NCBI GenBank assembly: GCA_015179125.1
Contig: WHVA01000069.1
Location: 186,001 to 250,000 of the forward strand
Reading direction: 5' to 3'
DNA length: 64,000 nt
Source: Gautieria morchelliformis
Lineage: Eukaryota > Basidiomycota > Agaricomycetes > Gomphales > Gomphaceae
This document shows, one piece after another, positions 55,800 to 64,000 of the stretch. The notes under the pieces were generated by a model. That model was not told where the DNA came from. It saw only the letters and a list, made by a program, of their open reading frames with translations, and ran no database searches. A program made the translations under genes and the position numbers. Each line of letters opens with the position of its first letter. Within the stretch, counting starts at the first letter, position 1.

Positions 55800-56062
55800 T
55801 GAGTCACTCTTGATTTACCAGTATCCCTCATGACTCACTCTTCTTGTTTTCATTGACTCATTATGACTCAGTTCCCCTATTGTGTACCATATCAGCTTTA
55901 TTGTCCTGACTCCTCTTCATGACTCACCTGACTCACTCTGACTCATTCTAACTCATCCCTCCTGTTGTTCTGACTCCTTCTCATACTCACCTGACTCACT
56001 CTGACTCACTCTGACTCATTCTGACTCACGGTGACTCATCCCTCCTATTGTCTTCTGACTCA
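55800..56062. repeat. array of TGACTCA motifs
   Basis: There are twelve exact TGACTCA copies, starting at 55831, 55854, 55864, 55920, 55929, 55939, 55992, 56002, 56012, 56022, 56032 and 56056, plus one TGAGTCA at 55800. Several one-base variants occur as well (CGACTCA, TGACTCC, ACTCAT). Five consecutive copies, 55992-56032, are spaced by exactly 10 bp, with unit ctgactca plus two bases. TGACTCA is the known Gcn4/AP-1 bZIP site. The array may be subterminal repeats of a DNA transposon, a simple satellite, or a cluster of regulator sites. Confidence 0.85.
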
Positions 56063-56697
56063 TCCCCCTTTTCCAAAGTAGATAAATACCAGAGCTTGCT
56101 CCATGTATTTCGCTAGTTTGGTTATCATCTACATTACACCGTCTCCTGTGCCCTTAAGCACTTGAGGATACCTTGCTCACTCTATCGTCTCTCTTCTCTC
56201 AATCTCTTACTTCGAGGCTTGTCTACTTCAGACTTGTCCTTCTTCTTATCTCTTTCGACCAACCAGAACAGGCACCCCTTCTAAGTGCAGGGTCTTCAAC
56301 ATTGGGATCTTACCCCCCATGTGGATGGTTCTGACAGCATGAATATATGCTTGGCGGACAATTGTAACAAAACAGAGGAATTTTGAAGGTGGCTGGATTA
56401 GCGTCTTCATAGGTACCTCCTGGTTCATAAAAGGGGAAAAGCTGAGCATGAGAGATAAATAAAATCTGTCATAATGTCAGCCACCTCAGAATCAGAATCC
56501 GAACTCTCTGATTCACTCTGTGAGGAAGCTAAAACTAAGCCATTATATTCATGAGTCAGTTTGGGGTGGTGTGGAGATGTAGGCCATGAAAACAGAGCAG
56601 ATATAGGCTCAAAGTCATCTAGTGCAAAGGGACGACCCACCGGTTCATGCTCATGTTCTGAGTGTGACTCTGAAACATCATGCATCAGCATCAAAGT

Positions 56698-57033
56698 TGT
56701 AATAATAAGTGGACTATGCGAGTATTCTCAGTAGTTGCGCGAGTGCAAAGTACTATATAAAGTTACCTATGCGAGTATTCTATACAAGCGCATAAGTAAA
56801 ATGAACAAGAGAAATATACTGAATATCTTACCTCAGTAGTTGCGCGAGTGCAAAGTACTGAGGAAGAAGGGCTTCTAGCTACCTACTTTATAGTAAAGAA
56901 GAACAATGGAATCTAAACTACAATAAGCACATAGGACAATAAAGAGTGGAACAATGAAACTGCGCATATATGTCACAATGGGGTGACATGGGGTGACGCG
57001 GTTTGCCCCTGGCTTACGCGTTCTCCTCCTACA
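56698..57033 (-). repeat. copia 3' LTR
   Basis: This LTR is 336 bp, starting tgtaataataagtgg and ending ctcctaca on the plus strand. Compared with the other LTR it has 53 extra bases after gcgagtattct, made by a partial duplication of the segment cagtagttgcgcgagtgcaa plus a short link. Confidence 0.93.
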
Positions 57034-57042
57034 CTCCCCCTC
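57034..57042 (-). other. polypurine tract of the copia element
   Basis: On the element's strand the 9 bases gagggggag lie directly before the 3' LTR. This is the normal place and composition of the second-strand primer. Confidence 0.75.
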
Positions 57043-60000
57043 AAACTGTGGTCAACCCGAGTTCAACCGCAAAATGTTTGACTTTCGCAGACGGCAACAC
57101 TTTGGTAAGCGTGTCTGCTACCATGTCGTCGGTAGGGCAGTAAACCAAACAAATCGCGCCTTTCTCAATAATCCATCGAATGAAATGATATCGTACATCA
57201 ATGTGTTTCGTTCTGGCGTGGTACTGATGATCTTTAGCAAGCGCGATGGCGGATGATTATCGGAAAACAACGTCATGGGTAACATTTTCTTGTCGAAAAG
57301 TTGTTCGATCAGTGACCGAAGCCACAGGGCTTCTTTTGCGGCGTGAGCAGCAGCTACGTATTCACTTTCCGTCGTGAAAAGGGACACTATCGACTGACGC
57401 TTTGCGCTCCAGGATACAGCTCCTCCATTGATAATGAACGCGTATCCCGAGATTGCATGCCTATCTTCAGCCATACTGCCATCGGCGTCAGCGTACCCGA
57501 TCAATTCGCTTTTCGTGTGTCCGTAAGTCAACCATAGGTTCATAGAGCCTTTTAGGTACTGAAAGATTCGTTTGACTGCACTCCAGTGACCGGGGGCGAA
57601 CTTGGTCGAATACCTGGATACGGCTTGTACGGCGAAAGCGATGTCAGGGCGGGTTCCTAGGGCGGCATACATGAGCGATCCAACAGCTTCCCTATAAGGT
57701 ATGTCTCGCATTTTAGCCCATTCGGCCGTGGTTTTAGGCGTTGGTGACATGGAGAGGGATAGGCCACGGTCCATCGGCATAGATACAGGTTTGAGATCTT
57801 CAAAATTATACCTTCGTATAATTGACTCTATGTAGGACCGCTGTGAAAGATGTATGGTTCGTCTCTCTCTGTCCCATTTGATTTCGATGCCTAATAGCCA
57901 ATGCAGCTCGCCGAGGTCAGTGATTTCAACATGCTTCGAGATTCCGACCTTGAATTGTTTTATGGCCATCTCCGACGTCGCAGCAATAGTGCAATCGTCG
58001 ACATGTACCAGGACGATCGTGAGCGCATTGTTTGTGCGTCGAAAGAAAACGGCCTGATCTACGTCGCAGCGGGAGAAGAGTAACTTGGTGAGCATAATGT
58101 CAACAAGTTTTTGATACCAACGGCGACCGGATTGTTTTAACCCGTACAACGTCTTTTGCAAGAGACATACTTTTCCCGAGGAGCTTGGCGCAGGATACCC
58201 TGGTGGTTGAGACATATATATTGTCTCCTTTTCGGTGAGTTCTCCGTTTAGGTACGCGCCTTTTATATCGATCTGATGTAACTCCATGTCGTTCGCGGCG
58301 GCCATCGTGAGCACGGTGCGGATCGATGCTAATTTTGCGACTGGGGCAAAGGTGTCGAAGTAATCGACGCCAGGAACCTGTGAGAACCCTTGCGCAACAA
58401 GCCGTGCTTTGTATCGCACAACGTTCCCAGCAGCGTCCTTCTTTGCCCGGAAGACCCACTTTGATCCGACAATGTTTGCACCAGTTGGTGCATCGGTGAG
58501 TACCCAAGTCCCAGCATTGCGAAGCACAGCTAACTCTTCATGAATGGCAGTCTCCCATAGGTGCCAGTCAGGGCGTCGTCTTGCCTCAGCCAGGGATCGA
58601 GGTTCGATTGCTTCGACCTCGCTTGTCTCTGCTACCAGTACGTACCCGTCCACTTCATCAGCGATAAGCATCCACTCAGCGGTTCCTTCCCCTTCAAGTG
58701 TATCTTTCTCTGCGATGGAGGACATTTGAACTCCTTGTGGTATGGCAGGATCTGACGATCGGTGAGATGACGTTCCGTGCCCTTCGAGGATGTCTCTAAT
58801 ACGCTGACTGGGCTTTCGCAGACGTTTGGCAGGTGCCTCGGCATCGGAGTCGGAATGAGGTTCGCTGGTGTGTGGCACAGACGGGATATTGGGTATGGGT
58901 GCATTTGAGGAGAGGTTTTTGTTTACTGGTGCATTAGTTTCCGTCTCGATTATTTGCCAGTTCTCCCCCTCGAGGCGAGAAGCTGACGCAGGGCTGTTGT
59001 CAAAGTGGACGTTGTGTTCCACTGTGACAGATTTCTTTTCAGGCCAGTAAATTCAGGAACCTTACTCCTTTCATCAACCCCTATCCAGCGGCCTTCAGAT
59101 ACTCGACCGCCGAGCTTGTCCCCCCCTTCGGTGCGTACCCACACTCTTTCCCCCCATTCACGAACGTGCTTAAGGTTTGGTTTATCTCTGAAAGCAGCTT
59201 CGTGAGGAGTTTTACCATCGACTGCTTTAGTCGTGGTACGGTTCATCAGCCAGACAACATGCCGAGCCGCCTCACCCCATAGGAACTTTGGAAGCCCACT
59301 CGCATGGAGCAGGGCTCGTACACGTTCAACTATCGTGCGGTTGCGACGTTCTGCCACGCCGTTTTGCTGGGGTGTGTCATGCACGGTAAGTTTCTGTGTG
59401 GTTCCTTTTGACTTCAAATGAACTGTGAATTCTTTTCCCAGATATTCACCACCTCTGTCCGAGTGGAGCGTTTTGACACGAGCCATCAGCTGCGTGTTAC
59501 ACCACGACTCATATTCCTTGTAGGCACTAAATGCCTCGTCTTTGGAGCGCAGCAGATAGAGGTGAGTTAAACACGTCATATCATCCGTAAACGTGATATA
59601 GTAACGTTTCCCGGCTTTTGTGGTAACTGGAGCTGGTCCCCATAGATCGCTGTGGACTTCTTGTCCAAAGGCCATGGCTCTCGTGCCATCCCTGATCTTT
59701 GGGAGCGGTTTCCGTGTGGCTTTTGCATATACACAGGATTCACAAAAAAAGGGGTCGCCTGACGGTAAAGTTTCAAGCTTCACTCCAGTTACAAAGCCTT
59801 TTGTAACTAATCTCCTGGCTATTTCAGGAGAAATATGACCCATTCATCGATGGAATTTGTCCAGGGTAAGCACATCCTCGGCTGAGTTCGCTGTTTCCTG
59901 CTCATGTGAAACGCGGTAGAGGCCATGTCCAGTTTTTAGGACCGTGCCAACAAGCTGATCGTCTCGATCCCATATGACACATTTGCCATCTGCAAATGAT

Positions 60001-60056
60001 ACGGTGAAACCAGCATCGTCAAGCCGTCCGATTGACACAAGAGGTATACCCGACAT
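57041..60056 (-). pseudogene. copia pol region: integrase, reverse transcriptase, RNase H
   Basis: Integrase (about 59843-59000) has the HHCC-like start and the core VHSDLWGPAPVTTKAGKRYY, LHSDRGGEYLG and NGVAERRNRTIVERVRALLH. The RT (about 58600-57700) has ARLVAQGFSQVPGVDYFDTF, LHQIDIKGAYLNGEL, LYGLKQSGRRWYQKL and the catalytic YVDD variant IVLVHVDDCTI. RNase H has YADADGSMAEDRHAISGYAF. Breaks seen directly: a frame change inside the protease part near 60040, an in-frame TGA at 59844-59846 (CGA to TGA at a CpG would explain it), a frame change near 59045 between integrase and RT, and another near 57255 in RNase H. The reading ends at the stop at 57041-57043. A 634-codon frame (59022-57118) is the longest intact part. 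Confidence 0.92.
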
Positions 60057-61401
60057 CAGGTGAGTACAAAACCTCGGTTAGATTAAGCTGAGATGTCGTA
60101 GCTCCATTAGGTACGTCAATCCTCATCTCACCCGTCCCGACTGCGCTGAAATTCTTTCTGTTTGCAGCTCGGAAGGATTTTGGCGGTATGGGGGTATAAC
60201 TTGTTACTGCGTCTCGGTATGGCGTTATGTGTCTTGTGCATCCGGAGTCGTAGACTTCGGTCTGAGGTGAGTTTTCCGCCGCGCTGTTGACCTCTGCGCA
60301 TACTGCATGCGCATCCTCCTGATCAACGCTGACAAGTGAACAGGTATCACTTTCGTCAGCTATGGGCAACTCCTCGCTCTTGCGATCAGTTTCTAGGTCA
60401 TCACCGACTTCAGAAAACCAGTCGCCTGCACAGTCCTCATCCGAGTCGGACTCGCAGTTCGTCAGTAGTTGGGGTAGCTCGTCATCCGAGTCCCAATCAG
60501 CGAAGAAGGTGGCACCGTCTTCGCCATCTGATTCCACAGCCGCATTAGCAGAGCCGCCACCTCTAGGTGAGTCATGTTTCTTGTCACCAGTGGCTTTAGC
60601 AGGTTTAGGACACTTATTCTTATAGTGTCCCGTGTCGCCGCAGTTCCAGCAAGTACCCTTCGGTTTGCGCTCAAACTTCTTTCCCTTTCCATTCGCTGAT
60701 ACAAACATCGCTTCATCCTTTTCTTCGCCTTTTCCACTAGTGTGCCCGGGGCGACGAGACTTGTGAGCAGCGTGTCTCTCGTACTCTTCAGATACTAACG
60801 TGATGAGCTCGTCAGGGTCTACGGTCTTGGTCGTACTGTAGAGCTTGGCGCCTGCTAGTAGGTTCGATGCGAAAGCGGAGAGGTGAGGGGGAAGGGATTT
60901 TATGATGGTTGACCGGTAATCCTTTTCCTCGATGTCCACACCGTACGTTGCTAACTCTTCTTTCTTGACACGTAGGCCATCAAGAAATTCACGCACATTT
61001 CCTCTGTCGGGACATCTAGACTCCATGAAGTGAGTGCGTAGGTCTGCCTGCGCAAACACCCCCTTTGATGAGAACTTGGTTACAATGAGTTCCCATCGAT
61101 CCTTTAGAGACGGCTTCCCATGGACGCGGATGAGAGTGGAATCGGGAATTCGGTGAGTAAGGAGAGCTTTCGCCGTACGTTCATCTTTAACCCATTTTGT
61201 AAGGGCTTCTTCTTCGTCAGTGGTGGGCGGGGTGCTGACTGACGGCTGAGTCGTAGTGCCATCAAAGTGCCCCCACAGACCTTTTGCTTCGACAGCATCT
61301 TGGAAGCGCATTGAAAACACGGTCCAGTTGAGACCGTTGGCTAGGAGTTTCGGGACAGAAGAGGGAAGAAGGTCGGTTGTGGTGAGGGTCGTGGTGGACA
61401 T
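60019..61401 (-). CDS. copia Gag and start of protease
   Basis: A 460-codon frame starting MSTTTLTTTDLLPSSVPKLL. The capsid-like part shows LNWTVFSMRFQDAVEAKGLW and CPDRGNVREFLDGLRVKKEE, followed by the nucleocapsid zinc knuckle CWNCGDTGHYKNKC (CCHC). The protease begins at VYDSGCTRHI, with the active-site DSG. The frame is lost within the protease near 60040, where a single extra base is the simplest explanation. Gag itself appears intact and could still form particles with help from other copies. Confidence 0.9.
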   Translation of the reverse strand: MSTTTLTTTDLLPSSVPKLLANGLNWTVFSMRFQDAVEAKGLWGHFDGTTTQPSVSTPPTTDEEEALTKWVKDERTAKALLTHRIPDSTLIRVHGKPSLKDRWELIVTKFSSKGVFAQADLRTHFMESRCPDRGNVREFLDGLRVKKEELATYGVDIEEKDYRSTIIKSLPPHLSAFASNLLAGAKLYSTTKTVDPDELITLVSEEYERHAAHKSRRPGHTSGKGEEKDEAMFVSANGKGKKFERKPKGTCWNCGDTGHYKNKCPKPAKATGDKKHDSPRGGGSANAAVESDGEDGATFFADWDSDDELPQLLTNCESDSDEDCAGDWFSEVGDDLETDRKSEELPIADESDTCSLVSVDQEDAHAVCAEVNSAAENSPQTEVYDSGCTRHITPYRDAVTSYTPIPPKSFRAANRKNFSAVGTGEMRIDVPNGATTSQLNLTEVLYSPDVGYTSCVNRTA

Positions 61402-61452
61402 TGTAGAGCGGGAGCAGCGGGGAATGAGCTAGAGAATGTGCTAGTGGGATGC

Positions 61453-61466
61453 GGGGCCCAATAACC
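61453..61466 (-). other. copia primer-binding site
   Basis: Immediately inside the 5' LTR the element strand reads GGTTATTGGGCCCC. It matches the complement of the initiator Met-tRNA anticodon stem-loop (GGGCCCATAACC) except for one inserted T. Priming from a half-tRNA of this kind is known from Drosophila copia. Confidence 0.75.
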
Positions 61467-61749
61467 TGTAATAATAAGTGGACTATGCGAGTATTCTATA
61501 CAAGCGCATAAGTAAAATGAACAAGAGAAATATACCGAATATCTTACCTCAGTAGTTGCGCAAGTGCAAAGTACTGAGGAAGAAGGGCTTCTAGCTACCT
61601 ACTTTATAGTAAAGAAGAACAATGGAATCTAAACTACAATAAGCACATAGGACAATAAAGAGTGGAACAATGAAACTGCGCATATATGTCACAATGGGGT
61701 GACACGGGGTGACGCGGTTTGCCCCTGGCTTACGCGTTCTCCTCCTACA
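61467..61749 (-). repeat. copia 5' LTR
   Basis: This 283-bp LTR lacks the 53-bp duplication of the other LTR and otherwise agrees with it except at about three transition sites. It is directly followed by the target duplication aaagt. Confidence 0.93.
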
Positions 61750-62037
61750 AAAGTCATATGACATACCATCCTGATCAGAGTAGGCCTTGAGATTCTTATT
61801 CTCCGGCTCCTGTGCCTCCTTGGTCATGTCAATGCCGGTAGATAACTCAAGCTCCTGATGATCTGGGGAAGAGACATGATGTGCATTAGCCTGACAATCT
61901 GGATCGAAATTTAGAGTGTTCTTTCCGACATGACAAGATTTGGCCAGCTCTAGAGCTTCAGCGTCCGTTTCCAAGTGCCGTTTGATGATCCGGGTATGCT
62001 GCCAAGGTAGGTCACTGTCTTTACACAGTGAGCATGG

Positions 62038-62139
62038 TGTAGAAATTTACGGGGTGGTCGCAGTAGGAAAGAACGGCTTAGGTCTTATTAGGCGCCGAGC
62101 GCACCCCACAAAATACAGCGAAGATTACAAACCCCAACA
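62038..62139 (-). repeat. TRIM left LTR (3' LTR)
   Basis: 102 bp, TG...CA ends. The polypurine tract aaggaggtg (element strand) is at 62140-62148. Confidence 0.9.
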
Positions 62140-62564
62140 CACCTCCTTAATCGAAGCACTCTTCAACTCCAGCTTCCCTGAAAACCAACTCCTGGAATAG
62201 CTCCAACAGCTTTTCAATACCGAGTGACCTCCCCAGGTAGAATGAGAATATTGAGGCCTCAACAAATAAGGGCTTACACGGACCACCTCAGAATACGAAG
62301 GCTTGGGTGTGCCAACCGCCAATCTCAACAACAACTCGAGTTCCCATGGTTAATGATGAATCCCAGTAATGACTGGTGACCGGCAACAAATGATGTGTGT
62401 GTGTGCGCGACATGGTTGGGGGTGTTTTTCGCACGATGTGGTAAATGCCTGGAGCATCACAGGGCTTTGTGATGAACTTTACAACGGGAGAGCCCTCTCG
62501 ACCCCAACACCGGGGGAGCACGCATTTCAATCCCGAGGGAGCCGACAACTGGAGCGAACGGGCG

Positions 62565-62576
62565 GGGCCCATAACC
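62565..62576 (-). other. TRIM primer-binding site
   Basis: The element strand reads GGTTATGGGCCC, a perfect complement of the initiator Met-tRNA segment GGGCCCATAACC, directly inside the LTR. Confidence 0.8.
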
Positions 62577-62678
62577 TGTAGAAATTTACGGGGTGGTCGC
62601 AGTAGGAAAGAACGGCTTAGGTCTTATTAGGCGCCGAGCGCGCCCTACAAAATATAGCGAAGATTACAAACTCCAACA
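62577..62678 (-). repeat. TRIM right LTR (5' LTR)
   Basis: 102 bp, 96% identical to the left copy, followed directly by the target duplication catgg. Confidence 0.9.
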
Positions 62679-62704
62679 CATGGACAGCCACGAAGCCCAG
62701 GCAT

Positions 62705-64000
62705 CGGTGATGGAAGAGCTGCGTTTCCAGGTACCAGAGGGTGAGGAACCAGCCTAAGCTCTAGCACGTAGCAAAGTGGCCGAGTATTGACGCGTACGCG
62801 TGTCGTCACATGAGTCTGCCACCAGAACGAGCCTAAGTCGATGCAATGCAATATGCGCGATCGACGCTCGAGAGAGCTAGCAATTAATATTCACACTGAC
62901 GTTATATAAAACGTGAGCCAGGAATAAACCCAGCGATACCCCGTTGCTACTTTCAGATGATATTTGATTATTATTTAAAAATTGGACCAAAAATCGTCCG
63001 GCGACCTTTTGGCCTAAAGCGCGGTGTATTCCGTCGCACACAAAGTTTTCTTCCTAATCCTGGTGTACGTATATTATAATATGGAAGCGTTTTCGGCCAT
63101 AGCTGGCCTGGGAGGATACGTATGTCGCCGCCGCCATGCTGATGACCGCGCCATACGGTCTTGAGCCATCGAACACCACGAGTACGGTGCGCGTCGCATT
63201 GAACTCGGGCGATTCTACTGAACCTGCCTTCCAATTACTGACCGGATACTCGTGCTCCCTCCCCACTCAAGTACTCGCAGTGCAGTGGCATGATTGCCGA
63301 CACGCTACCGTTGGTCCGAATTGTGTGGGATCGTCATTCGAGAGAGCCTTCTAAACATATCGCCAAGTCTCGACCACTATGTGGATGTCGATGCCGGTTT
63401 CTAAGATCCTGGCCGTCATTGGCATCACATGCAGTGCTGCCGCATGTCTCTCGGCTAACCGTAGAACTATCAGTACTCATCAACGGGTCGCTCATTTTCG
63501 AAGGACGCTCGTCAGTATGTGCTTCGCGAATCGCAGTGGTGATTTGTTCGCTCCCACATCGGTGCCACTGCCAGTGAAGGATGGTTACTCATGAGCTGGC
63601 ACCGGCTCGATTGAACCAATCCGGGGTCTGGACGTCATTGCCGCCGGGTGAAATCCCCTACGAAGCCGACAAGATATCGGTCAGTGCGGTGTGAATATTG
63701 ATACATCATGTGGTGTGGCTACCTTGCGTACTTCAGAGCTTATGTAAAGCGGTTGTGTATCCAAGAATCAGAATGGCTCGCCCAGGTTAATATTGCATAT
63801 CATCACTTTATTTGGCTCCTAGTTGATCCCAACAATGTTAACGACAATCACTGATCTGCAGCGACCGTGCTAGGTAACACCGTCAACCAAGTGTCTTGCA
63901 GTCGTCACAATTACAAGATCCCGACGACCGACCAGCAGGTAAACATCAGACCATATGTTTCTAGGACTACGCCTCTATGCTAGCGCTCTTTATAAGTATC
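62705..64000. other. unresolved end of window
   Basis: On the plus strand, 63136-63700 shows stretches with coding character (NTTSTVRVALNSGDSTEPAF, and GVWTSLPPGEIPYEADKIS ending at a GTCAGT donor near 63680). At 63860-63945, ATVLGNTVNQVSCSRHNYKI ends at a GTAAAC. These may be exons of a secreted or small beta-rich protein that continues beyond the window. I could not join them or name a family. Confidence 0.3.

Larger units (their letters stand above)
56698..61749 (-). mobile_element. copia-type LTR retrotransposon, full length but inactivated
   Basis: A 5.05-kb element with TG...CA long terminal repeats and a 5-bp target duplication aaagt (56693-56697 and 61750-61754). It is transcribed from the minus strand: 5' LTR 61467-61749, primer site, gag, protease, integrase, reverse transcriptase, RNase H, polypurine tract, 3' LTR. 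The order integrase before RT assigns it to Ty1/copia. The coding part has at least four breaks (see the pol entry), so this copy should not be autonomous. The LTRs differ at only about three bases over their shared 283 bp, all transitions, so the insertion is young. Confidence 0.95.
62038..62678 (-). mobile_element. TRIM: miniature LTR retroelement of 641 bp
   Basis: Two 102-bp direct repeats (62038-62139 and 62577-62678) begin tgtagaaatttacgggg and end ccaaca. They flank only 437 bp of non-coding DNA. A perfect 5-bp target duplication catgg lies at 62033-62037 and 62679-62683. A primer-binding site adjoins the right repeat, and a purine-rich aaggaggtg (element strand) adjoins the left. These are the defining parts of terminal-repeat retrotransposons in miniature. 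The LTRs differ by four transitions in 102 bp, so it is older than the copia copy. It lies in the first coding exon of the split host gene. Confidence 0.92.
56425..62704 (-). pseudogene. zinc-finger-like transposon-type gene split by two retroelements
   Basis: When both insertions are removed, the minus strand reads from ATG 62704: MPGLRGCPCSLCKDSDLPWQ with HTRIIKRHLETDAEA. This is a C-x-C-x2-C...H-x-x-x-x-x-H pattern like that at the start of transposon-encoded proteins of Agaricomycetes (KDZ or Plavaka relatives; from memory, not verified). Exon 1 continues to 61767 (NLKAYSDQD), where a GTATGT donor begins a 42-nt intron ending in TTTCAG at 56670. Exon 2 starts at 56669 and reads SHSEHEHEPVGRPFALDDFE, then SSQSESESSDSDSEVADIMT. 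A TRIM (62038-62678) splits exon 1 after about 13 codons and a copia element (56698-61749) sits inside the intron. No transposase domain follows in the window, so the gene is also incomplete. Confidence 0.55.

Noticed and set aside
55992-56038. TGACTCA array as a coding repeat
   Set aside because: All frames meet stops soon, and the 10-bp period is not a multiple of three.
1-64000. CRISPR arrays, operons, ribosome-binding sites, rRNA genes
   Set aside because: The window is eukaryotic nuclear DNA. No regularly spaced direct repeats with spacers and no rRNA-like sequence were seen.

Overview
The window comes from a filamentous basidiomycete, most likely an agaricomycete. The genes are dense and intron-rich, with typical introns of 45-60 nt. 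The gene set fits this: a GH128 glucanase with a Ser/Pro linker, an M28 leucine aminopeptidase, an Agaricomycetes-type multi-pass membrane protein, and a copia-type retrotransposon. Most single ORFs are only exons. I rebuilt the genes by joining exons at GT-AG sites (three times at probable GC-AG sites) and checking that phases close; nearly all do.

Layout. 0-9 kb: HSF-type regulator (-), an AGC kinase of the Fpk1/NRC-2 class (-), a small membrane protein (-), mitoribosomal uS14m (+) and a bZIP factor (-). 9-14.6 kb: sparse, with a DUF6593-like gene (+), the tiny RNA polymerase subunit Rpb12 (-) and a Ser/Pro-rich hypothetical gene (+). 14.6-25.4 kb: GPATCH11-like protein, two-RRM protein, GH128 glucanase, AhpD-like protein, uL11m and leucine aminopeptidase. 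25.4-28 kb: mostly without recognisable genes. 28-53.7 kb: a housekeeping-rich block with a C2-domain ingression (Fic1/Inn1) protein, 5-aminolevulinate synthase, acetylornithine aminotransferase, Cwc21/SRRM2-type splicing factor, Gln-rich protein, sedlin/Trs20, a membrane protein, Arl1, Cdt2, mitochondrial rhomboid, CLASP and a SelW-like Rdx protein.

53.7-62.7 kb is a transposon nest. A zinc-finger-like, transposon-type gene (-) carries a full-length but inactivated copia element inside its first intron and a 641-bp TRIM (miniature LTR element) inside its first exon. Each insertion has a perfect 5-bp target duplication. Both elements have a primer-binding site of the initiator-Met half-tRNA type. 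Next to them lies an array of 13 exact TGACTCA/TGAGTCA motifs, five of them at exact 10-bp spacing. The last 1.3 kb was not resolved.

Functionally the window mixes mitochondrial functions (uS14m, uL11m, ALAS, Arg8, rhomboid), RNA processing (RRM protein, G-patch protein, Cwc21, Rpb12), trafficking and cytoskeleton (Trs20, Arl1, CLASP, Fic1-like, flippase-kinase-like), cell cycle (Cdt2) and secreted hydrolases. The most unusual signals are micro-exons of 4, 8, 14, 14 and 16 nt in conserved genes, three inferred GC-AG introns, and the dated nest of transposon insertions.
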